Source of the DNA: JACDBZ01 sp036262075
GTDB taxonomy: Bacteria > Chloroflexota > Limnocylindria > QHBO01
DNA length: 64,000 nt
Assembly (NCBI GenBank): GCA_036262075.1
Contig: DATAJO010000038.1
Span: forward strand, 7,935-71,934
Direction of reading: 5' to 3'
Shown here piece after piece: positions 16,861 to 25,090 of this stretch. Made by a program: the position numbers and the translations under genes. The stretch's first letter is position 1, and each line of letters opens with the position of its first letter. A model generated the notes under the pieces. It searched no databases, was not told the origin of the DNA, and saw only the letters and a program-made list of their open reading frames with translations.

Positions 16861-17928
16861 CTACGCCCGCCCTCCGACCGGGATCGCAGCGCGTCCGTTG
16901 CCGGTCGCCCCGGTGACCGAGGACTCGATCGTCGGCGCCCGATCGAGGAAGCTCGACGCGTGCCCGACGTCGACGGCGCGCCGCACCTCGTCGAGGTCGA
17001 GGATCCCGTGGCTGAGCAGGAACAGGAGCTCGTCGCGCAGGGAGCTGCGCAGCATCTCCGGCCCGTCGGTGCTGAACGTGAGCGGCACCTCGTGGTCGAG
17101 CAGGCTGCGCAGGATGCGCCGCAGGTGATTGACGTCACTGACGACGCGCGTGCTCAGGTTCGAGGTCGGGCACACCTCGAGCACGGTGCCCCGCTCCCGA
17201 AGCATGGCCATCACCGACGGGTCATCGGCGCTGTGCACGCCATGGCCGATGCGGTCCGGCTCGAGCGCCTCGAGCGCCTCGCGCACCTCATCGGCCCCAC
17301 CCGTCTCGCCGGCGTGGACGGTGAGCCCCAGCCCGGCACGGCGGCACTCGGCGTAGAGCTGGGCGTACTCGGCGAAGCGGAAGCCCTCGACCACCGGACC
17401 GGCGATGTCGATGCCCACCACGCCGCGGCTCCGCCAGGCGATGGCCTTGGCGGCGATGATCTCGTTCAGCTCGTGGCTGAAGGCGCGGTCGAGGCAGAAC
17501 ACGAGGCCGGCGCGGACCTGGGGGTACTCGAGCACGGCGCGGTCCATGCCGCGCACGGCGGCGGCGATGATGTGGTCGAGGTCCTGCTCGCCGCCGCGGT
17601 TGCGCTTCATCGGGTTGAAGCGCACCTCGAGCTGGGTGATGTTGTTCTTGCGGTACGCCCCGCCGATGACCTCGTACACGCTGCGCTCGATGGCGATCGG
17701 CGAGGACTGGATCAGCTCGGTCCAGTGGAAGAGCTCGAGGTACGCGGCGAACGAGCGACGCCGCCGACCGACGGTGATGAGGTCGCTGAACGCCCAGTAG
17801 TCCTTGGTCGGCAGGCGGATGCCCTGGGCGTGCGCGATGCCCCACATGATCGCGGGCGTGACCGCGGCGCCGAGATGGACGTGCAGCTCGGTGAGCGGCA
17901 GACGCGGGTCGAGGCGTGGACGGGTCAT
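16861..17928 (-). CDS. Divergent adenosine deaminase-like amidohydrolase
   Basis: 355 residues. Metal ligands and catalytic residues are kept: HVH (His16, His18), HAGE (His205, Glu208), His229 in IGHG and Asp288 in STDG. Two substrate-contact aspartates of true adenosine deaminases are glycines: HLDG becomes HLGAA (Gly20), and the TDD pair becomes TDG (Gly289). The other deaminase in this window (5493) has both aspartates. A different substrate, for example a modified adenosine or adenine-containing metabolite, is likely. The ATG at 17928 is chosen because the TACACT promoter box lies only 11 bp upstream; an earlier in-frame ATG (17991) would lie before the box. Confidence 0.85.
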   Translation of the reverse strand: MTRPRLDPRLPLTELHVHLGAAVTPAIMWGIAHAQGIRLPTKDYWAFSDLITVGRRRRSFAAYLELFHWTELIQSSPIAIERSVYEVIGGAYRKNNITQLEVRFNPMKRNRGGEQDLDHIIAAAVRGMDRAVLEYPQVRAGLVFCLDRAFSHELNEIIAAKAIAWRSRGVVGIDIAGPVVEGFRFAEYAQLYAECRRAGLGLTVHAGETGGADEVREALEALEPDRIGHGVHSADDPSVMAMLRERGTVLEVCPTSNLSTRVVSDVNHLRRILRSLLDHEVPLTFSTDGPEMLRSSLRDELLFLLSHGILDLDEVRRAVDVGHASSFLDRAPTIESSVTGATGNGRAAIPVGGRA

Positions 17929-17939
17929 CGGGTCGTCCG

Positions 17940-17945
17940 AGTGTA
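17940..17945 (-). promoter_or_regulatory. -10 box of the divergent deaminase gene, near-leaderless
   Basis: TACACT on the minus strand, 11 bp before the ATG at 17928. Confidence 0.5.
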
Positions 17946-17975
17946 GCGGACCGCCGTCGGCCGTCGGGCCGATGC

Positions 17976-17981
17976 TAGAAT
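17976..17981 (+). promoter_or_regulatory. -10 box of the zinc-ribbon membrane protein gene, near-leaderless
   Basis: TAGAAT on the plus strand, 9 bp before the ATG at 17991. The divergent gene has its own box 31 bp away, so the 62-bp gap holds two promoters. Confidence 0.55.
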
Positions 17982-17990
17982 CGGCCGGCA

Positions 17991-18398
17991 ATGGAGTTCA
18001 TCCGCGAAGCCATCGAGTGGGTGTCGTCCGAGCCGCTGACCTGGCTGGCCGGCATCTTCCCCTACCTCCTCATCGGGCTCGTCGGGCTCTACCTGCTGTG
18101 GCTGCTCATCGGCTACCTGCGCGTCAGCCAGGTCGGCCTGCGCGAGATGTACGGCGTGCAGCAGGCCGTCGCGCTGCCGAGGCGTGAGGAGGACGCCCTG
18201 CCGGAGGCCCCACGCGGCCTCCCGTACTGCCCGCACGATGGGCTCCAGTACCCGCTCGGCGCCCGCTTCTGCACCGCCTGCGAGCGTGACCTCGTGCTCG
18301 ACTGCGCGACGTGCGGGGCAACTCAGCTGGCCTCGGCGACGTCCTGCTACCGCTGCGGGACCCCGACCGGCGTCACCGGCGGCCTGCTGACCGCCTGA
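17991..18398 (+). CDS. Membrane-anchored double zinc-ribbon protein
   Basis: 135 residues. One hydrophobic helix (about 20-46) is followed by a charged linker and two cysteine knuckle sets at the C-terminus: CPHD with FCTAC, then DCATCG with CYRCG. This is the zinc-ribbon layout found in many small bacterial membrane proteins. No specific function can be named. Only 52 bp separate it from the cytochrome c biogenesis gene, so the two are likely one operon, and a role near haem or metal handling is possible but unproven. Confidence 0.7.
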   Translation: MEFIREAIEWVSSEPLTWLAGIFPYLLIGLVGLYLLWLLIGYLRVSQVGLREMYGVQQAVALPRREEDALPEAPRGLPYCPHDGLQYPLGARFCTACERDLVLDCATCGATQLASATSCYRCGTPTGVTGGLLTA

Positions 18399-18450
18399 CG
18401 CGGTTCGCCGGGTCGGGCTCCGCCCGAACCCGAACGCCCGGGAGCACGCC

Positions 18451-19320
18451 GTGACCCCGATCACCATCCTCCTCCTCGGCTCCCTGGTCGTCCTCCTCGC
18501 GACGGCGACGGCCGGGATCGCCCTCGCCGTGGTCGTGCCACGTCCCGCACCCCTGCCCGCGACCGGCCCGTCGCTCTCGCCGGAAGCCGATGCCCCGCGA
18601 CGCGGCGCGCGATGGATGCTCGGCGCGGTGGCGCTCGCCTTCGTCCTGCTCGTCGTGGCGGTCGCCTGGCGCACGATCCTCGTCGGCCACGCCCCGTGGT
18701 CGAACCTCCACGAGTTCAGCATCGCCTTCGCCGCCGCGCTGCTCGGCAGCTACCTGGCCGTGGCGCGCACGACGCCGATCGCCGGGCTGGCGCCCGTCGT
18801 CGCGCTCCTCGGCGCCGCGCTGCTCGGCGTCGCGATCGCCCTCCCCGATCGGATCGACCCGCTCGTCCCCGCGCTCCAGCAGCCGCTGCTCCTCACCGTT
18901 CACGTCGGGACGGCCGTCGGGGCCTACGCGCTGGCGGGGGTCGCGTTCGCGGCGGCGGCCGCCGAGATCGGCCAGCGCGCTGCCGGCGATCGGATCGGCC
19001 TGCTGCCGTCGGCCTCGGTGGCGCGCGCGGTCGGGCATCGCGCCGTGCTGCTGGCCTTCCCGGTGCTGACGGTCGCGATCGTCCTCGGCGCGGTGTGGGC
19101 CAACCTCGCCTGGCGCGCACCGTGGAGCAACGACCCCAAGGAGCTCGCCGCGGCGGCGACCTGGGTCGTGTTCGGCGCCTACCTCCACGTCGCGGGCCGC
19201 CGCGACCGGTGGTCCGCCGCCGCGCCCTGGCTCATCGTCCTGGGCTTCGCCGCGGTCCTGTTCACCTACATCGGCGCCGGCCTGTTCATCGTCGGCGAGC
19301 ACTCGTACGGGCAGCCGTAG
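18451..19320 (+). CDS. CcsA/CcsB-family cytochrome c biogenesis protein
   Basis: 289 residues with about eight hydrophobic helices. Family marks include GHAPWSNLHE after the third helix, a conserved His in TVHVGTAVGAYAL and the WWD-like segment WRAPWSNDPKE, which keeps DPKE but departs from the usual WGxxWxWDPKE. These proteins export haem and attach it to apocytochrome c with a ResB/Ccs1 partner. No ResB gene is in the window. The start is a GTG at 18451 with GGGAG 6 nt upstream. Confidence 0.8.
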   Translation: MTPITILLLGSLVVLLATATAGIALAVVVPRPAPLPATGPSLSPEADAPRRGARWMLGAVALAFVLLVVAVAWRTILVGHAPWSNLHEFSIAFAAALLGSYLAVARTTPIAGLAPVVALLGAALLGVAIALPDRIDPLVPALQQPLLLTVHVGTAVGAYALAGVAFAAAAAEIGQRAAGDRIGLLPSASVARAVGHRAVLLAFPVLTVAIVLGAVWANLAWRAPWSNDPKELAAAATWVVFGAYLHVAGRRDRWSAAAPWLIVLGFAAVLFTYIGAGLFIVGEHSYGQP

Positions 19321-19334
19321 GAGCCACCGGACCG

Positions 19335-19745
19335 ATGGAGACGCGTGAGCTCACGATCCAGACCGGCCGCCAGCCGGCCCTCGCCGACCTGACCGATGCC
19401 TGCGCGTCGTTCCTCCGCGACGTCGCCGCCACCGACGGCCTGCTCACCGTCTTCGTGCCGCACGCCACGGCCGGGATCGTCGTCGTCGAGCTCGGCGCTG
19501 GCTCGGACGCCGACCTGCTCGCGACGCTCGACCGGCTCCTGCCGCGCGACGACCGCTGGCGCCACCGCCACGGCTCACCGGGCCACGGGGCCGATCACGT
19601 GCTGCCGCTGCTGGCGTCTCCCTCGCTCACCGTCCCCGTCGTGGGTGGTCGCATGACGCTCGGCACCTGGCAGTCGATCGCGCTGCTCGACCCGAACCGC
19701 GACAACCCGCGCCGGACGGTGATCCTCTGCTTCCTCGCCGGCTAG
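19335..19745 (+). CDS. YjbQ/UPF0047 family protein
   Basis: 136 residues, the usual length. Conserved elements are the FVPHATAGIVVVE strand-helix, GHGADHVLPLLASPS, the GGRMTLGTWQS hairpin, and R-R-T-V near the end. The family has been linked to weak thiamine-phosphate synthase activity, but its main role is uncertain. It starts 14 bp after the cytochrome biogenesis gene and may share its transcript. It is convergent with the DUF255 gene, 20 bp away. Confidence 0.88.
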   Translation: METRELTIQTGRQPALADLTDACASFLRDVAATDGLLTVFVPHATAGIVVVELGAGSDADLLATLDRLLPRDDRWRHRHGSPGHGADHVLPLLASPSLTVPVVGGRMTLGTWQSIALLDPNRDNPRRTVILCFLAG

Positions 19746-19765
19746 GCCGTTCCGGGGGCCGTCGT

Positions 19766-21811
<2,046 letters not shown>

Positions 21812-21817
21812 GCGGTC

Positions 21818-21823
21818 AGTGTC
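21818..21823 (-). promoter_or_regulatory. -10-like box of the DUF255 gene, leaderless position
   Basis: GACACT on the minus strand, exactly 6 bp before the ATG at 21811. It is a weak match, and the position is the main support. Confidence 0.35.
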
Positions 21824-21897
21824 GCATGCGGGGCCGTCTGGCACGAGGCGCGGCCCCCGCGCCGGCCACGTGACCGGTGTGGATCGAGCCCGAAGAT

Positions 21898-23823
21898 CTA
21901 GCCGGGCTGCGCCGCGAGGCCCTCCATGCCGAACTGCTCGGCCGAGAGCCGGGCGTAGAGGCCGCCCTGGCGGATGAGCTCGGCGTGCGTGCCACGCTCG
22001 ACGATGCGGCCGCGCTGCATGACGAGGATCTGGTCGGCCCGCAGGATCGTCGAGAGGCGATGCGCGATGGCGATCGTCGTGCGGCCCTCCATGAGCCGCG
22101 TGAGCGCCGCCTGGATCAGCCGCTCCGACACGGTGTCGAGCGCCGAGGTGGCCTCGTCGAGGATGAGGATGCGCGGGTCCTTCAACAGCACCCGGGCGAT
22201 GGCGACGCGCTGCTTCTCGCCGCCCGACAGCTTGTACCCGCGCTCGCCGACGACGGTGTCGTAGCCCTCGGGCAGCTCGAGGATGCGGTCGTGGATCGCG
22301 GCCGCGCGCGCGGCCTCCTCGATCTCGGCCATGGTCGCATCGGGCTTCGCGTAGCGCAGGTTGGCGAGGATGGTGTCGTGGAACAGGTACGTCTCCTGGG
22401 TCACGAAGCCGATGATGCGCCCGAGCGACAGGAGCGAGATGCGGCGCACGTCGATGCCGTCGATCGAGACCGAGCCGGAGTCGACGTCGTAGAGCCGCGG
22501 GATGAGGTACGTGGTCGTCGTCTTCCCGCTCCCCGACGGCCCGACGAGCGCGACGAGCTCACCGGGGCGGGCGGTGAAGTCGATGTCCTCGAGGGCGAAG
22601 GGCTGGACGGTGGTCGGCACGGCGCGTCCCTCCGCCTCGGCCTCGGCCGCCTCATCCGCCACCTCGACCTGGGCCGGCGCCACCGGGTAGCGGAACCAGA
22701 CGTGGTCGAAGCGGACCTCGCCGCGCACCGTGGCCGGGTCGAGCACGACGGCATCGGGCGGATCCTTGATATCGGGCTCCATCTCGAGGTACTCGAAGAT
22801 CCGGTCGAACAGCGCGAGCGCGCCCTGGATCTCGACCTGGACGTTGAGCAGCTGGCCGAGGGGGAAGAACAGGCGCGACTGGAGCGTCGTGAACGCGACG
22901 ATCGTGCCGATCGAGACGCTCGTATCGCCGCCGATGATCAGGACGCCGGCCACGAGGTACACGAAGGCCGGCATGATGCTGAAGAACGTGCCGATCAGCG
23001 CGAAGAACCAGCGGCCGATCATCTGGCCGCGGATCTGGAGGTCGCCGAGGCGCCGCGACTCCCGCGCGAATCGGTCGATCGAGGCCTCCTGCTGGCCGAA
23101 CGTCTTGCTGAGCAGGATCCCCGACACGCTGAGCGACTCCTCGGTGATGGCGCTCACCTCGGCCAGCGAGCGCTGGGTGAGAGTCGACACCTCGCGCCGC
23201 ACCTTGCCGACGCGGTAGGTGATGTAGGCGAAGACCGGCAGCAGGCCGAGGCTGAGCAGGGTGAGCCGCCAGTCGAGGATCCACATCGCGATCACGGTCG
23301 TGGCGACCGTGGCGAAGTTGCTGAGCAGCGACGCGGCCGTATCGGTGACGACCGACTGGACGCCGCCGACGTCGTTGCTGATCCGGCTCTGGATCTCGCC
23401 GGTCCGCGTCTCGGTGAAGAAGCGCAGCGGCATCCACTGCAGATGCCGATACAGCGCGAGGCGCAGGTCGTCCATGACCCGCTGGCCGACGACGTTCGAC
23501 AGGTAGCTCTGCCAGACGCCGATCGCGCTCGTCACGATCGGCAGCACGATCATCAGCCCCGCCTGGAGGTACAGGAGCTCGAGGTCCTGCGGCCCGGTCA
23601 GGTTGTCGATGATCAGCTTCAGCAGGATCGGGTTGACGACGCCGATGCTGACCGTGATGAGGATGAGGACGGCGATGAACGCCAGCCGTCCGCGATAGGG
23701 GGCGAAGAATCCGGCGATGTGCCGCAGCGTGCGACCCTCGCTGCCGGGGCGACGGGTCAGGTCGGGCTCGGGCCGGCCGAATCGGCCCCAGCCTCCGCCT
23801 CCCCCGCCGCCGCGACGGGTCAT
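21898..23823 (-). CDS. ABC exporter, fused membrane and ATPase domains (type IV)
   Basis: 641 residues. A Gly-rich N-terminus precedes a six-helix exporter domain (about 30-330). The ATPase domain has Walker A GPSGSGKTT, Q-loop FVTQETYLF, signature LSGGEKQR, Walker B ILILDEATSAL and switch His in IAHRLS. An acidic insert (about 20 residues, rich in Glu and Ala) sits just before Walker A. Such half-exporters dimerise and move lipids, drugs or peptides outward. The start overlaps the stop of the upstream PIG-L gene (ATGA), so export of a deacetylated amino-sugar compound is a possible shared role; this is inference. Confidence 0.9.
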   Translation of the reverse strand: MTRRGGGGGGGWGRFGRPEPDLTRRPGSEGRTLRHIAGFFAPYRGRLAFIAVLILITVSIGVVNPILLKLIIDNLTGPQDLELLYLQAGLMIVLPIVTSAIGVWQSYLSNVVGQRVMDDLRLALYRHLQWMPLRFFTETRTGEIQSRISNDVGGVQSVVTDTAASLLSNFATVATTVIAMWILDWRLTLLSLGLLPVFAYITYRVGKVRREVSTLTQRSLAEVSAITEESLSVSGILLSKTFGQQEASIDRFARESRRLGDLQIRGQMIGRWFFALIGTFFSIMPAFVYLVAGVLIIGGDTSVSIGTIVAFTTLQSRLFFPLGQLLNVQVEIQGALALFDRIFEYLEMEPDIKDPPDAVVLDPATVRGEVRFDHVWFRYPVAPAQVEVADEAAEAEAEGRAVPTTVQPFALEDIDFTARPGELVALVGPSGSGKTTTTYLIPRLYDVDSGSVSIDGIDVRRISLLSLGRIIGFVTQETYLFHDTILANLRYAKPDATMAEIEEAARAAAIHDRILELPEGYDTVVGERGYKLSGGEKQRVAIARVLLKDPRILILDEATSALDTVSERLIQAALTRLMEGRTTIAIAHRLSTILRADQILVMQRGRIVERGTHAELIRQGGLYARLSAEQFGMEGLAAQPG

Positions 23824-24548
23824 TCGATGACGATCGAGAGGAACGCCTGGGCCATGCCGATGCCCTGCGGCTCGCCGACCAGCCGCGCCCGCTCGCGCAT
23901 CCGCTCCTCCACCTCGCCCGGCTCCACCTGGCTGGTGTGCGCCAGGATCGACTCCAGGCCGAGGTCGAACGTCTCGGCCACGTCGACCCACAGGTTGGGC
24001 TCCTCGACGCCGGTGAGGAGGACCTGGCGCACCTTCCACGGCTCGAGGTGCTCCTCGGTCCACAGCTCGGGGAAGTTCAGGTGGTCGCGCGCCGCCGGAT
24101 AGACCGCGGCCAGCGTCGCCTCGCCGGTGGCGAGGTGGTCGGGATGGCCGATGAACGGGTTGAAGTCGAGCCGGCGCTGCGGGTTCTGGGTGATGACGAG
24201 GTCCGGCCGATAGCGACGGATCTGGCGCGTGATATCCCGGCGCAGGTCGAGCGAGGGCGTGAGGTAGCCGTCGGGATAGCCGAGGTGGACGATATCCGTC
24301 ACGCCGAGAATGTCGGCCGCGGCACGCTGCTCGGCCATCCGGGTGGCGGCGAGCTCCTCCGGGCGCACGTCCGGGTCATCGGTGCCCTTCGACCCGTCGG
24401 TCGTCACGACGTAGTCGACGCGCGCGCCGGCCGCGGTCAGGGCGGCGATCGTCGGCCCGGCGCCGAACTCGGCGTCATCGGGATGGCTGATCACGACGAG
24501 CACGCGCTCGAGGGGTGAGACGAGGTCGTGGCGCTCCAGGGGGCTCAT
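23820..24548 (-). CDS. PIG-L/LmbE-family N-acetylglucosaminyl deacetylase
   Basis: 242 residues with intact motifs: VISHPDDAEFG (metal His and Asp plus catalytic Asp) and, later, IGHPDHLATG. The family deacetylates N-acetylglucosamine-containing molecules, as in mycothiol and bacillithiol synthesis or secondary metabolism. No other thiol-synthesis gene is nearby. The ATG at 24548 is chosen because a TAGCAT box lies 7 bp upstream and the other in-frame ATG (24557) is inside that box. It is translationally coupled to the ABC exporter downstream and divergent from csoR. Confidence 0.88.
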   Translation of the reverse strand: MSPLERHDLVSPLERVLVVISHPDDAEFGAGPTIAALTAAGARVDYVVTTDGSKGTDDPDVRPEELAATRMAEQRAAADILGVTDIVHLGYPDGYLTPSLDLRRDITRQIRRYRPDLVITQNPQRRLDFNPFIGHPDHLATGEATLAAVYPAARDHLNFPELWTEEHLEPWKVRQVLLTGVEEPNLWVDVAETFDLGLESILAHTSQVEPGEVEERMRERARLVGEPQGIGMAQAFLSIVIE

Positions 24549-24555
24549 GGCATCC

Positions 24556-24561
24556 ATGCTA
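24556..24561 (-). promoter_or_regulatory. -10 box of the PIG-L/exporter operon, leaderless position
   Basis: TAGCAT on the minus strand, 7 bp before the ATG at 24548. Confidence 0.5.
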
Positions 24562-24607
24562 CCCGCATCGGCGACGGCGGTTCGTTGACCCCTCGGGTGG
24601 CGGCCCG

Positions 24608-24626
24608 CATACTGCCCTCCAGTATG
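24608..24626 (+). promoter_or_regulatory. Probable CsoR operator overlapping the csoR promoter and start codon
   Basis: A perfect inverted repeat CATACTG-CCCTC-CAGTATG. The left arm contains the likely -10 (CATACT, 10 bp before the ATG), and the right arm ends in the start codon at 24624. The ATAC...GTAT ends resemble known CsoR operators such as that of Bacillus copZA. Binding here would block initiation of csoR itself. Confidence 0.65.
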
Positions 24627-24971
24627 GCGACGACCGACGACGCGCACGAGCGGGGCGCCCATTTCCGGCACAGCTACACGAAGGACCGCAGGGACCTCGT
24701 CACTCGGCTGCGCCGCATCGAGGGCCAGGCGCGCGGCATCCAGCGCCTGGTCGAGGAGGAGGCCTACTGCCTCGACGTCCTCCAGCAGGTCGAGGCCATG
24801 ACCGCGGCAGCGGACGAGGTCGCGCTGCTGCTGCTCGAGGACCATATCGACGGCTGCCTGGCCCATGCCATCGAGTCGGGCCAGGGCCAGCCCTACGTCG
24901 AGGAGGTGATGGCCGTCGTGCGTCGCGCGATGGGCCGCCGTGGTCCGCGACGGGCGGCGCGCGCCGGCTGA
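24624..24971 (+). CDS. csoR: Copper-sensing transcriptional repressor CsoR
   Basis: 115 residues of the CsoR/RcnR helical family (DUF156). The Cu(I)-binding triad is complete: Cys49 in EEEAYCLDV, with His74 and Cys78 in DHIDGC. The DNA-contact helix RLRRIEGQARGIQ precedes it. Copper binding releases the protein from DNA and derepresses copper export genes. No copper ATPase or chaperone is in the window, so the only visible target is its own start region and perhaps the divergent PIG-L/ABC exporter operon 60 bp away. The gene ends in a hairpin terminator. Confidence 0.9.
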   Translation: MATTDDAHERGAHFRHSYTKDRRDLVTRLRRIEGQARGIQRLVEEEAYCLDVLQQVEAMTAAADEVALLLLEDHIDGCLAHAIESGQGQPYVEEVMAVVRRAMGRRGPRRAARAG

Positions 24972-24999
24972 CGCCCGGGCACCGACCGCGCAGGAAAAG

Positions 25000-25034
25000 C
25001 GGGAGTGCCGCAGGGGGGAACCACGGCACTCCCG
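25000..25034. terminator. Hairpin between convergent csoR and the methyltransferase-like gene
   Basis: An 11-bp perfect stem CGGGAGTGCCG / CGGCACTCCCG with a 13-nt purine-rich loop. It lies 28 bp after the csoR stop. There is no long T-run on either side. Confidence 0.6.
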
Positions 25035-25090
25035 GGTGAGAATACGCGCGGCGAATCAAGCGAGCAAGCGATTTTCGGCTCGCCGATGCG

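Noticed and set aside
24528..24623. Longer CsoR starting at 24528
   Set aside because: The extra 32 residues have no family counterpart and the operator and -10 box lie inside this stretch, placing the start at 24624.
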